From assembly GCA_029851415.1 (NCBI GenBank), contig CM056741.1, positions 89,563,282 through 89,627,281 of the forward strand: a stretch of DNA of 64,000 nt, in the 5' to 3' direction. Made by a program: the position numbers and the translations under genes. The notes beneath the pieces are model-generated. The model had not been told where the DNA came from, did no database searches, and saw nothing but the letters and a program-made list of their open reading frames with translations. The first letter of the stretch is position 1; the number at the start of each line of letters is the position of its first letter. Positions 11,870 to 23,009 of the stretch are shown here, piece after piece. Source of the DNA: Eretmocerus hayati (taxonomy: Eukaryota; Arthropoda; Insecta; Hymenoptera; Aphelinidae).

Positions 11870-13650
11870 CACGCAAAATGCTTTGAAACTTTCAATTCCA
11901 GTATAAAAATCTTTTATACTGTATCACTTTTATCTTCTCATCATATCCACTCTAATCCCCCCGGAAGGTGTAGCTGAAAAAGCTCTTCTTTCATGTATTT
12001 CTGGCTGCTTTCATTGCCGCAATCATTACTCCTTCGATCCAAAATCTACCTGCAAAACATCAAATATCATGTCCTTCAGCTCTAATTTATCGGGAGAATT
12101 TGCTCCTTTGATCTGTGCAAAAAATATACGGTTTCGTCAGATTTTAGTCTCGGGTAACAGTGCTTGTCAAGGTAGACATCGTCTTACAGCTTTTTTAACA
12201 TCGAAATATATGTTAATGGGACATATCTATCGTGTCCCATATTGAAGAAGAATCGAATAGGCTGCCAAACTCGCAAGGATGACTCTCGGCACCTAAAAAC
12301 TGTCCTACCATCTTTTTTTTATCATAAACAACATATACCGTCAACCGGGGCTGCTTTGAACAGACGGGGTAACTTTGAATACTCGAGGTACAAGTTTTCA
12401 ATCCACGGAATCAGCAAAGTAAGAATGCGCAAGTGTTCCCATGGTAATTTGTTTGATAGTGGCATACGAGTACAACATTTTGTACCGCTGTGGAAGTCTC
12501 TGTCAACTGTAAGTGAGTTTACAACGAACTTTTTGGATAGCATGATTTCTGAGAAAAAAAGTAGCTCCAAATAATTGGTCTCGTTTGAGCACTTCTAGGG
12601 CAAATGCAAGCCCACGGCACTGGATTCATTGATCCTTACCGATATCTTAAAAAATCCATCGTGGCAATGGGGTATTCAAAAGTCAAAAACGCAATTGGAG
12701 AACATTCATTCCCAAGGAAGCATGAATTTTTCCATGGATGATTGTATATCAGAGAAGCTGGGAAAGTTCATGATAGAAAGTGCCGGATAGACTCGAGGCT
12801 ACCGTATTATTCCTAAGAATATTCTTTATTTCATCATCGAATACAGTAATTTCACCCTGATTCAAATTTGAATCATTTGAATTGTTCCTAAAGTCACTTG
12901 AAACCCATAATTTATTTCAGAAGAGAGTACCCATATCACGTTCTCCGTAAACGTCGTCAAACTTTTTGCAGGGTGAATAACTCCATGTTAATATCAGATT
13001 AGTTTTCGCTACCTCAGCTCATCTTCCGCAGAGATAGCAGTATTTGACAAACGAAGCTCAAGGGCCGTCTTTCTCTACCATCACAGTATGAGCAGTCGAA
13101 ACGAATTCTATCTCTGTTTTAGCTGTAAGATAACATGCAATCAACTCTCATCCCTTGACGTGTCAACTCAAGCTGTGACATTCAAGAGCTCCAAATAATC
13201 ACATGTGGACCCATGGACCCATCGGTCACCTGCTCAAGTTGTCCTATTCCGTGACATTATGCAGTGGTCCGTAAAAGGACATGCCTGGAGCATAAACTTT
13301 TTTCCCACGCGCTTGTGAAATTCTTTTCAAATAACACGCCGGAAGAAACTTCGACAAACTCTGCTAAGCACTCAAAATTATATACCGTCAATCGAGATTA
13401 CTTTGAACAGACGAAATAGAAATGCAGAGAAATGTACTCGATGATACGATATCTGCGATGATCAAATATCATGGGACCGGGCATCATATCGCATCGTGAC
13501 GAAAACCTGAGGCTCACTTTGCGAGTAACCGTCGAGCACGTATATTTTAGAACGTACTCCAGACATTCATCTCACTTGCTTTTCTTCTCTTGATAGGGAG
13601 TGAATTTGGCTATTGGTCCGAAACTCATCGCGGCGATCTTCCCCCCTTAT
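11870..13650 (+). repeat. Dispersed repeat R1, interrupted copy
   Basis: 11870-12071 and 13461-13650 together match, in inverted orientation, the continuous stretch 39420-39060. Shared blocks include TTACTCCTTCGATCC, CATCAAATATCATG, ACCGTCGAGCACGT and GGGAGTGAATTTGGCT. In the 39-kb copy the two parts are contiguous, so here they were split by an insertion at 12072-13460. No coding function was recognised in R1. Confidence 0.8.
12072..13460. mobile_element. 1.39-kb insertion flanked by 13-bp direct repeats
   Basis: The segment interrupts repeat R1 and is flanked by identical 13-base copies of ATCAAATATCATG (12059-12071 and 13461-13473), of which the uninterrupted 39-kb copy has only one. That is the signature of a target-site duplication. 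No terminal inverted repeat is evident; a long duplication without such ends is more typical of a retrotransposed sequence. Two internal direct repeats with CTTTGAACAGACG occur at 12349-12366 and 13401-13414 (approximate). A 110-codon frame at 12242-12574 and its - strand overlap look like chance. Confidence 0.65.
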
Positions 13651-13663
13651 TAGGTAAATATAC

Positions 13664-13873
13664 ATGAAAAAACCTTCGCGGGAATGCTTGGAGAAACCCT
13701 TACAGTGTCAATATGCAAATATATGTGTGACGATCCCGGTGTATTTTTTCATAAAGGGCCAAGCTAGCTCGATTTTTGAAATTGGAACGCTTGTACTGGG
13801 AAATTCAGCCCGTCCAAACCCCCCATGTCTCCATGATCGCGAAAATTTCTCTCATGCCCGATACGTTGGATAA
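13664..13873 (+). repeat. Dispersed repeat R2
   Basis: This stretch has inverted similarity to 38300-38150 and a short direct match to 38965-38998; all three contain CGATCCCGGTGTAT. Longer shared parts cover CAAGCTAGCT and CATGTCTCCA. It follows R1 directly here, and R1 and R2 are also neighbours around 38-39 kb, so both are probably pieces of one larger element. Confidence 0.7.
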
Positions 13874-14005
13874 TATATATATAAAATATATAATATAAAT
13901 ATATATATACACACGCCCGCATTGATACGTATCGGATCGACTGATACGATGCGATCGATGTATCGGTGCAAAAATATCGATACGCCGAATATCGATATGA
14001 TTCTT
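13874..14005. repeat. AT microsatellite and GATACG-rich patch
   Basis: 13874-13912 is mostly alternating A and T (ATATATATATAAAATATAT). It is followed to about 14000 by repeated GATACG/CGATACG/TATCGAT motifs. A related GATACG-rich patch lies at about 18390-18515, just before repeat R3. Confidence 0.7.
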
Positions 14006-14160
14006 CCTATTTTGTACCGCCACCAAAATCAAAGCAAGCTCCATCGGAGATGGTCGGTATTATTTGGACCAATTTTTTACGAAAGCTCACGCCTAAGTTT
14101 CAACGCGACCATCTGCATTGCATCAAATCGGCAGGTACATAAGTACGTACAACATACATA

Positions 14161-15266
14161 TTAGGGTGGGCCAAAAAAGGGCTTTTTCGAAAATCGATCC
14201 GCCCTGGCGTGGAAATGTTGTATTCGTACATATAGAGGTGGAAAAAATTTTGCTGGACACTGAGAAATGAGATTTTGGGTCCCAACGAGAGCCATCAAGC
14301 TTTTATCAAGATTAACACAGGTTTGAATGAGAATGTGCCTAATTCGGCACGTTTCTCTTCCCAACTTTGCTCGCATTTCTGGCGCATTCGAGCATTTTTC
14401 ATCGTACTTCAGCTCATTTGAAAGCTTGTTTCAGATCCTACAAAATGTGCTAAGGTACGTCCAATTTCAACTGACCAGGGGGAATCTGTCTCAATTTTCC
14501 CAAAAAATGATCATTATTGAAAACTTCAAAAATAGGGCGATTCTCCCTCAAAACTTTGCTTGTATTTCTGGTGCATCTGAACATTTTTCAACGTGTTTCA
14601 ATCCATTTTCATGCTTGTCACAAAACCTACGAAATGAGCTGAAGTATGTTCAATTTCAACTAACCCGAGCCAATCTATCTCAATTTTTCTAAAAAGTGAT
14701 TAGTTCTGGAAAATCCGAAAATGAGCGACTTCCCCCTCCCGCCTCACTCCTTCCAAAACTCGAAATGGGAAGAATGAGATAGATCGGCTCGGATTAGTCG
14801 AAAATGGGCGTACTTAAGCTCATTTTGTAGGTTTTGTGACAAGCATAAGAATTGATTGAAAGACGTTAAAGAATGTTCAGATGCACCAGAAATACGAGCG
14901 AAGTTTTGAGGGAAAATCGACCTATCTTTGGAATTTTCAACAATGGTCACTCTTTGGAAAACCTGAGATAGATTCCCTCTGGTCAGTTGGAATTGGACGT
15001 ACTTTGGCACATTTTGTAGGTTTTGTAACAGGCTTCAAGATGAGCTGAAGTACGTTGAAAAATGCTTGGATGCGCCAGAAATACAAGCAAACTTTCCCAT
15101 TGAAACCTGCGTCAATTTTGATAAAAAGTCCATGGCTCTTGCTGGGACCTAAAATCTTATTTCTCAGCGTCCAGCAAAATGTTTTTCACATCTATATGTA
15201 CAAACACAACATTTCCACGCTAGGGCGTACCGATTTTCGAATAAGGCCCTTTTTCGGCCACCCTAA
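14161..15266. mobile_element. Foldback element with TA target site and four internal repeats
   Basis: The ends are TTAGGGTGGGCC and GGCCACCCTAA, flanked by TA (14159-14160 and 15267-15268), as for mariner-type MITEs. Inverted similarity runs through most of the length. Inside are four units of about 190 bases, two on each strand, each containing ATTTCTGGCGCATTCGAGC-like and GAGCTGAAGTACGTT-like blocks (near 14370, 14560, 14880 and 15070). No protein-coding frame is credible. A related unit sits at about 57300-57430 inside another foldback. Confidence 0.8.
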
Positions 15267-15276
15267 TACATATGTA

Positions 15277-15335
15277 TTAGGGTGGGCCGAATATTTGCTC
15301 ATATAATATATATTACATGAGCAAACCCACGAAAC
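15277..15335. mobile_element. Short terminal copy of the same TTAGGGTGG family
   Basis: Ten bases after the previous element a second TTAGGGTGGGCC begins, again after TA, and is followed by a small hairpin TTTGCTCAT ... ATGAGCAAA. It looks like a second, severely deleted copy. Confidence 0.5.
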
Positions 15336-17593
15336 ACGGTGATTCATGCGTTACGATCTTTGTCCACCAATTTTTCACACCAATGGCTATATGAGGATAT
15401 CTCTGAAACTCTCGACATTTGTTGTCACAGCTCGGCCAAACTGGTTGTAGGGCGCTTCTTCGGGTCTAACCTGTCAAACTATCTTCGTTTCAATGTCCTG
15501 AGAGTGGCCAACAAGTTAGAGCTTGATCGGTGGATGTGGGCAGATACTAGAGTCAATCATGTACGAGAAAACACCCGAGAATTGAGGAATTTACGTGTCA
15601 CAGCGTCAGACTCTTGAAATTTGGCAGGATCTCGTAAAAGGAGCGTTTCTGATGAAATTCTGTAACTTCTCAGACTGATTTCTAATGGTCCAAAGTTATC
15701 ATTTTTCTAGTGGAGAAGGGTGTGCCTCACTGTGCTCAGCCGTGACACGTAGAGATGTAAGTGTCACAGATTTTTGGGAAAAATTCTTGAGTCGCTTTAG
15801 ACGCTACAGCTTAAGGAGCGTGATCCAGAGACACTTCGGAGGATACTTATCGTATTCTCCACGAAAAAACAAAGAAATTGAGCTATTGTAGACCTATGTG
15901 CCTTGGCGGAGAAGCCAGGGAACCGGATAAAACGAGAACGTGCGTAGAACATGCCTAATTGCACAGCTTTTTGGAAGGCACGAGCGCAGTAGGGGGTGGG
16001 CGGGCACAGACCTCTAAATACTGTAAACATGTTACAAATACCCTCGAAATATCATACCAATTTCCACCCACCGAGACTTTGGACACTCCACGAGTACCAT
16101 TCGTTTGAACGAGGGCTGTGCAGCCGCAATTTTGGGAAAAGTACATCAAGAAATGATGAAACCATTGGTCGAGCATTGAGTATATTCCAATTCTGACTTT
16201 CGTTGCTACATTCTCACACCCGATTGCATACAAACCTCATACTTGAACCATTGTGCTTGCTCAATAACAGGCTCTAGCCTTACATCTCGATTTCCACCGC
16301 TGTGACACTTTTTGAGGACGAAAATCAAAAATATCCTCATATATCAACTCCGCGACAAAGCATACACCTTCTTTGAGATCCTACAAACAAGTTGTAAGGA
16401 GTTCAAGACTCAAAACTAAAATAGACCGGAATGGCAGGCCATCAAATTTGAAAAATTACGAAATTTCGTGCGTGACTTGGCTTTTTTCCCTCAGTGTTAA
16501 GGTCGGCATTTGGATGCAGTCTGGAGTATCAGTATGATTCTTACGGGAAAATGACCCTCTAACTTGAGGCTACAATCACTTTGGAGCTCAAGAAAGTGCT
16601 TCCAACAGGTGTGAAACTATTTCCTGTTGATAAAGCGTGACTACTTTTCAAAAAGAAAAAAAAATCGACGATATCTCTCATCCTTCGCCAACGCAGTCTG
16701 ACCAATCTCATTTCTGCAAATGACATCTGATTCTCCATCAAAAAACGAAGGAATCTAGATAAGTCCGGTCTATGTGCGTCGAATTATGTCGGATCGGCAA
16801 GCAAATCACGCTCTCAGAGAAAAACGTGATCGCTCCACGAAATCATGTTTTTTGACGCGCATACGAACAAGACGGTGCAAACCGATCCGGTTTTGCTTGT
16901 GATCTCTCACTTTGATTGTACTTGATACCAAGTAAGTGACTGCGTGAGCCAATATTCCGTTGTTAACTCGTACAAGCTACTTTTTCCGGTTTTTAAGGGA
17001 TTTTTGGGAATTACACTGTTGGCGAACTCTTGGAAGATATTTATACCATCACTGCAACGATCTCCTCGGGTTTTCTGGTGACGAGTCAGATACTATTTCA
17101 GCGCCGTGAGTGGTCAAATGGATGATATAAGAATGGATCTGTGCATTGCTCTTATGGGCATTTCCTGTCTTCTCTGTCCCGCCTGACGCCGTTTCATGAA
17201 AATCGACCACGCGAGTGGATCTAAGTTCTAGATACTCTTAACTCAAGAGTATGCGAAACCCGAGTGATGTGCGGTCGAACAAAATTTCCAAACCTTTCTC
17301 CTTCCAAATCACCGCGTTTCGTGGATTTGCTATATATATATATATATATATCGGCGACTCATCGCGTGCCTTAATCAGACGACAAAATTTGCGGTAAGAC
17401 AGGACGACATATTAACCTGTCTGTCGTCGAGACTTCCTTCTTCCGAAGGTACTTCGAGGGTAGACCTTCTTCAGCCTCCGGACAGTTGCGGCCAATACAG
17501 TAATACAAAAGTATATCATCGTCTGATTCAACTTCAATAGCATCACGCCAAGGAAAGTCTGGGAAACGACGCAGTCACAGAGCTAGGCATCAA
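15336..17593. other. No recognisable gene
   Basis: Several frames of 60-92 codons occur on both strands (for example 15339-15617 and 15955-16233) but none shows a domain or a coherent exon structure. An (AT)n run lies at about 17330-17350. From about 17540 a short block resembling 18055-18100 (AAGTC-GGGAAACG-CGCAG) appears, probably old repeat sequence. Confidence 0.5.
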
Positions 17594-17971
17594 GGCAATG
17601 CGGTCGCCGTGCGACCCGGAAATTATATTTCATTTAGATGTAATTCAAAAATTTGATGATACGAAGTTTGCGACGATTCAACCATTACATATTATCACAT
17701 CAATTGCGGTGGGCACTTCGTCATTTTTCACTAATCCCGAAACTATCGGTGATGAACGAGAATAACTTGCCCGCGGTACTTTCTAACCTACAAATGGGTA
17801 CATTTTTGTTCACAAAAATCTCAAAATCATTTTCGATTTGGGCCAAACGGCGAGTTATCCAGGCCAAGTTAGATGATGACAAAGCCTGGATAACTCGCCA
17901 TTCAGCCGAAATTGAGGAAGATTTTGAGAATTTTGTGAACAAAAATCAGCGTGCACGGCGACCGCATTGCC
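17594..17971. mobile_element. TTAA-type foldback element with internal hairpin
   Basis: A 21-base perfect inverted repeat (17592-17612 and 17953-17973, containing GGCAATGCGGTCGCC) bounds the segment, with TCAA (17590-17593) on the left and TTAA (17972-17975) on the right. Inside, 17807-17868 and 17884-17945 form a ~60-base-arm imperfect hairpin (CGAGTTATCCAGGC pairing with its complement). The 153-codon + frame at 17653-18114 and the 73-codon - frame at 17942-17721 read through this palindrome, which explains their similar sequences; neither is likely a gene. Confidence 0.7.
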
Positions 17972-18527
17972 TTAACTCAAATTTAGGTTTGTCGTTGCAT
18001 CGTTTACTCCGGACTTTTCGTCCGCGATGGAACAATGTTACAATAGTTCATACCAAGAAAAGTCCGGGGAAACGGCGCAGCAATAAAGCCAGGCATAAAA
18101 TCTGTCCTCGATGAGACAGTGTTACAATAGAATAGATGTATGGTTCAAAGATTTTCCCGTCGGTTTTCTGCAGACGGAGATATTTTGAACCATATACTCA
18201 TGCTAATTGTTGTAGCTCTGTGTTGTCGACGGAGATATTTATGCTTCATTCTGTCACCGCGTCGGTATACACGTAATAGTGATATATAATAAATCAAGCA
18301 GTCTTTCATAGTTGTCCCGATTCCAAGAAGTCAAGGAGAGCCGTGCTTGAATTTGAAGCTGGCACGTATCGAGAACCGTTACACTTGGCCACGTATTGAT
18401 ACGGGCCCGATACGACAACTGCTAACATCGATGTGAAATATCCATGTATCGGAACCAAAAAATCGATACACCAGAATATAAATACGAGCCAAGTATGGTT
18501 CTGATACGTATCAATAACCCTCCGTTA

Positions 18528-18726
18528 CAATGGAGATATTCAAAACACCATTTCGACGCAGAATTTCCCGAGATATCCGATGAAAATTCCAGACATGAGC
18601 TTCAAAGAGCCTCCTGCGTGGTATTACTTTTTTTCCAAGAAACCATTATTACCTTGCAGGAAGCACTATATAGCCCGAATTTGGTATCCTCATCGTATTC
18701 CTCGAGAAATTTCACGTCGTGATGAT
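18528..18726 (+). repeat. Dispersed repeat R3
   Basis: This ~200-base stretch is matched in inverted orientation by 38153-37945. Shared blocks include CAATGGAGATATTCAAAAC, GAGCCTCCTGCGTGG and CGTATTCCTC. At 38 kb it is directly joined to R2, whereas here R2 and R3 lie 4.7 kb apart. No function was recognised. Confidence 0.8.
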
Positions 18727-18739
18727 GCATCTCGTCATC

Positions 18740-19240
18740 TCAAATGCAGCTAAGGGCAATATGAAATAACGCGATTGCGGTGAGATGGTGGCTTCGATGA
18801 GCGGATTCCCAGTTATGAGCTATATACTTAAAATTCGTCTCTGCATGGCACTGAAAAGTTATATCTAAAGCTGTAACGGTAAACCGTCTCAACCGTTTCG
18901 GAGAAATTGAGGAGATCTCTCTCGTCGTGCCTCGAGCCAGCAGCCTTCGAAAACCCGTATTTACGAGAATACGTATCTTTTTCCCGAGGTGCTGCTGCTC
19001 GAGGCAACGACGATGCCGCATACAGTATTCAATGCGGGTATGCCTGGGGGCAGGCAACCAGGCCTACACGTGTGTTAGCCGTGACCACCAGCCTTTAGGA
19101 GGCTGGTGGTATTAGCACTGAAAAGTTTTTGGGTTGTCAGTCTGTTCGATTCTAACGTGCACTAGCTGACCCAATAAACTAAATTAAAAGGACCCCCAAT
19201 TCAGATCGCCCACAATCTCGAGCAGAGATTTGTGTTTACT
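18740..19240. other. No gene; small perfect hairpin
   Basis: Overlapping frames on both strands between 18740 and 19115 are not convincing. At 19085-19109 a perfect ten-base-arm hairpin (CCACCAGCCT with its complement, five-base loop) is present. Confidence 0.6.
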
Positions 19241-19800
19241 CGAGGCGATCTCTATTGAATTCCAGCCGAGTATGCCGCGTGTTTGCAGACTGCGAGCAGC
19301 GTGCTCGCTCTAATCTGAGTTGCCAGCAATTACAATCCCCCGAGCGAGTGCTCACCGCGAAACTGAGAACGCAGCGTCCTCAGTTCGAGACGCGGCCCGG
19401 CTCTGCGTGCGCATCAGATGAGCGTCGGGTAAGGTTGATCGGAGATTCTCGCGCATTCTTGCGGTCGCGGTTTTGGCGGTTAGTGAGTAACGCGCGCTTC
19501 TGCAGACTTTGCAACCACAGCCGATCGACGACGATTATCGGCGACCTGGGCCTCTCGGCAGCATGCTCTAGTCCGAGACAAGACTGCATCTTGTGAACTC
19601 ATCATCCTCTGTGGAATACCCACGTACAGTGCAGCACAGAAAACGAGACGTGGAACTACCTCGTTGGCTCGGCTCTCTGCTCTCCCGCGCGTGCACAAGT
19701 TCCTTGACCTGGGCAACGGCGCGTCTAGCTTCGGAAGAAATCTGGAGCAGCATCATCGGGCATCAAGGCCGGTTACGTAGCCTACGTCGTATAGAGGTAG
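19241..19800. promoter_or_regulatory. CpG-rich segment, possible promoter or first exon
   Basis: GC and CpG content rise sharply between about 19250 and 19790 compared with the AT-rich surroundings. Frames of 60-113 codons occur on both strands, as expected when stops are rare in GC-rich DNA, so none is accepted. Such islands in AT-rich arthropod genomes can mark promoters or horizontally acquired or repeat-derived DNA; the sequence alone does not decide. No TATA box or recognisable exon follows. Confidence 0.3.
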
Positions 19801-20871
19801 ATATTATTTTCATATAGTTACAGATAATGCATGTTTATGGATTATGTATGTGCACGGCATTGTTTATATGTTATGATATAACCCAATTCCAAAATTTTCA
19901 TTCAAATCACAACTTCTATTTTGAATATTTCTTTGAAGCATCAACGGTGCTTATGGTCTGACAGAACACCTACCCATATACAATGATGAACTCAACCAAT
20001 GAAGACTTGTACGATGGATCAAACTTGAGCCACACGCGAGGTTAGTTTATATCATGCACTGTTCCTCATTTCCACGTGAGTAGGTGAATCCAGGTTTTTT
20101 GGAAGAGACTTCTGTGATTATCACTTCCAAGTACTTACTCGTCAAGTACATCAGTGACAAATTGATTTCCAAATTAAATTAAAGCTCCAGTTTTGTGAAC
20201 TTCCAGTGAAAATCAGATTTTTTTTTTTCTTATTCGAAGCATTGAGGCCTTGAAGGCCTATACAACTTTACTGTATGGTGATACTGTTTGATAATCTGGG
20301 TACTGTGTTACGACTAGCGCAAGCTGTGTTCTGTTCTTGATACTCGTGGTTGATACGGAGAACTCCCCGGCACAGCCCACCAGAGATGGCCACTGTGCCC
20401 TCCTTGTTTATCCGGGCCCTCCCGACAACTACTCCCAGATCTCACCCGCGTGCATCAGACGACTTATTCAGACACTCTGAGAGGCACCTGAACCCTTTAT
20501 TCAAGGCCTTCAGTGGCCCTTTATTCGAGGCATCAACGGGTGAAACTGCTCGCAGTGACGGACTCACCTACTCGCAGAGTGGCAGCTCTCATTGTATAAC
20601 TGGAGATAACAGTGTGTCAGTGTACTGTGTGTTTATGTAAGTTCCTCGCATTCGCCCGGTTTTACCCGTGAGGCAAGGAAAAACTTTATGGTGTAAAGAA
20701 AACCCGCCTCGAAGAGCCCCGTGCACTTATCGTGTTAATGATTGGGCATAGATCTTACGCATCAGCGATCGATTAATACCGAATCTGTAAGCACTTCGCA
20801 CCTCCCGCTCGCATTGAGTCGTAAGCATCAACCGACCGATCCGAAAAGTCAACATAGCCGACACGGTAGAC
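19801..20871. other. No firm gene; possible exon ending at 20637
   Basis: A 96-codon frame from the + strand (20350-20640) includes an internal ATG at 20394 and runs up to a good donor-like site, TTATGTAAGT, at about 20635-20642. It contains a duplicated block CCCTTTATTC. I do not recognise the product, and no matching acceptor or downstream exon was found, so this is recorded only as a possibility. Confidence 0.35.
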
Positions 20872-20946
20872 CTGAATGAGCGGTCACCCATCCAAGTACT
20901 AACCGCGCCGAACGATTGTTAACTTAACTGATCGGAAGAGCTGGCA
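20872..20946 (-). ncRNA. 5S rRNA-derived segment (SINE3-like or pseudogene)
   Basis: Read on the - strand, 20946-20872 contains CCGATCAGTTAAG, then GGCGCGGTTAGTACTTGGAT and GGGTGACCGC in the order and spacing of the 5S rRNA internal promoter (A box, intermediate element, C box). The 5' part of 5S upstream of this block and the 3' end are not recognisable. It could be a truncated 5S pseudogene or the head of a 5S-derived SINE (SINE3 class) whose body would run toward lower coordinates. The second is attractive because a mobile element would explain an isolated copy, but no tail was identified. Confidence 0.7.
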
Positions 20947-21804
20947 CCTAACGACCCCACCAATGCGGCGGTATTAAAACCAGATAATAAATCCATCAAT
21001 CAGATAATAAATAAAAAAAGATAATAAAACCAGATTAAAATCAGATAATGCTATTCACTATCTTCTCAATACAACACATATCTGTTCTGTCAACTGCCTT
21101 GTGTTTCAGCAATTGATGTGTCTCTCATCAAATCTCATTTGACTTAGAAGTATCAATGATGATATACATTGACTTGCTCATTCATCTAAGAAGGTTGTCG
21201 TGTACCACAGATGCTATCTTCTTTACGCAAATTGTCTAGTCTTCTCATGCAGTTGAGGTCAAAAAGTTTATATCACAAATCTCATTCCAATATTATTTTC
21301 CTCATAGTTGTCTGAATGATTTTAGCTGAAACCTCTTACCTATTTCTTCAAAGGTAGTGAGAGAGTTAAGTAACTTCTGTAACTATAGATCACATTTGAA
21401 TCGTGTTGGAGAGGAAATGATCACTGAGCTCTCAAAGTTGTCGGACCAGATGTTGATGTATTATAAACAATATTAATTTCTACGTGTAGCCGTTCACAAT
21501 GTAGAGAACCAAATCAAATTCTGCACAGTATTCTGTACTAAGTGGACATACAGTTTGTGAGAAATTTCAAAAGACCGAACTGACTGGACAACAAGGATAC
21601 TGTTCATCGATGTAGAATAATCGAGTTCTGTTGGATTCCTCTAGTTAGTAGCATTCTTCTCAAATTATTCATTAAGATACCAAATGCGTTTATTGATTGT
21701 AGTAAGAACCTCACAGGCCTCAAATATTCAATGTTGATAGATTGCATTTTGCTGGTCCGATAAAAAAAGAATCATGATATGCATCTGATTAAGTTTGAAC
21801 ATTA
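20947..21804. other. No recognisable gene
   Basis: AT-rich sequence with CAGATAATAAA-type short repeats at about 20980-21050. No coding frame was supported. The stretch ends with ATTA (21801-21804), the left target-site copy of the next element. Confidence 0.5.
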
Positions 21805-22253
21805 GGGCAGTTCCACGTGAAATAAATTGTCGATAAAATATGATGTTTCGGATCGTCTGCGCATGATTTTCCACTGATTCTATACCTCAAAATATGGAAA
21901 ACAACTGGTCCCTAGGAGCCTAAAAAATTTTTTACGAGGCTGGTGAGCAAATTGATTCAGCTTTTGTTTTTTTTTTCGGTAGCAAAGCGCCGACTTCTCA
22001 ATAAAACAGCTCTAGTTCAAATACGAAAAAACGATATCAACAGATTCTTCAAAGAGAAGAAGTCGTAGCTTTTTTTACCGCAATAAAGAACAAAAGCTGC
22101 ATTAGTTTGCTCACCAGCTACGTAAAAAAACTCTTTGGCGTCCTAGCGACTAGTTGTTCATCATATTTTGGGGTGTAGAGTTAGTGGAGAATCATGCGCA
22201 GACGATCCGGAACATCATGTTTTATCGACCATTTATCTGACGTGTAACTGCTC
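21805..22253. mobile_element. Foldback element (MITE), 449 bp
   Basis: The left end GGGCAGTT and the right end AACTGCTC start an inverted repeat of ~180 bases; shared blocks include CGGATCGTCTGCGCATGATT and GAGCAAA next to CAGCTTTTGTT. Direct ATTA copies flank it (21801-21804 and 22254-22257). It has no coding capacity and lies just upstream of the first exons of the two-gene transposon, so it may be an insertion into that element's 5' part. Confidence 0.8.
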
Positions 22254-22389
22254 ATTATTTAGTGAGGCTGGTATTGGACAACATTCTCAGCGACTCAGCT
22301 CGAAGAACCTGGATTATAAGCTTTGCAACTCCATATCACTTTATGTCAATATTCAACTATATGGATATTTAACTCCCATGTCTTCATCT

Positions 22390-23007
22390 ATCAGCAATAG
22401 CTGAGACTCTGAGTCAGGGACTCGGCCAAGATTATACTGCTTATGAAAGTCCTGGAGTTCGTTCTCCACTAAAAACTTTAGATTTGAACCACTCTGTGAC
22501 AGAGAGTTTGGATAACAGCATTGAATTTGAGTCCAAGTGCTCCAGTTGCTGTACAACCACAGCCATGTAGCTCTAGTGGTGCCCCAGTTGCAGATCAACA
22601 ACGATCTAGTTGTAGTAACACACCAAAATTGATTTCAGAAACAAGTCACAGCAGTATTGGAGGTCTAGTCCTGAATAATCAAGTAATTTCTAATTTGTAC
22701 CTTCATATTCTCAATATTTCCATTTTTTCATAGATACCAACGATGGAAATACTAGCACTGTCGAATTTGACGTCAATAATAAGTTATATTAGTTGTTAAT
22801 AAGCTATGGTTATCGAGGTCGATTGATGCTCACTCAGTACAAAATAGACGAGCGCACATTTCATGGCTAAGTACATGAAATCGAGAGAGAAGATGAAGAA
22901 GGCAATGAGAATCCGGATCTATCCGAGGAAGAGCATAAAGAATTGATGAGCGTCTATGATTTAGGCAGACTGATCATATACTATGAATTTAATAGAGGCA
23001 ATTTTGA
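22390..23007 (+). CDS. Upstream exons of transposon accessory protein (tentative)
   Basis: After an acceptor-like AG at about 22400 a frame encodes AETLSQGLGQDYTAYESP and further acidic/serine-rich residues. Near 22520 the open frame changes by one base into a serine/proline/glutamine-rich run (SAPVAVQPQPCSSSGAPV) that ends at the donor-like CAA|GTAATT (about 22682). A further exon candidate begins after TTTTTCATAG (about 22733). Another, rich in acidic residues (EREDEEGNENPDLSEEEHK) and ending LIIYYEFNRGNF, runs from about 22875 to 23007 before GTAAGT. Low-complexity linkers of this kind are common in the first protein of large animal transposons. The frame change near 22520 suggests decay or an extra short intron. 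The start codon was not found. Confidence 0.45.
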
Positions 23008-23009
23008 GT

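Noticed and set aside
15339..16233. Several 66-92-codon frames on both strands
   Set aside because: No recognisable domains, mutually overlapping, and no exon-intron signals linking them.
17653..18114. 153-codon + strand frame
   Set aside because: It reads through the palindrome of a foldback element, and the opposite strand gives a similar peptide, which is expected from an inverted repeat rather than a gene.
19255..19817. Six overlapping frames of 60-113 codons in a CpG-rich block
   Set aside because: Frames are open on both strands because stop codons are rare in GC-rich DNA; no motif supports any of them.
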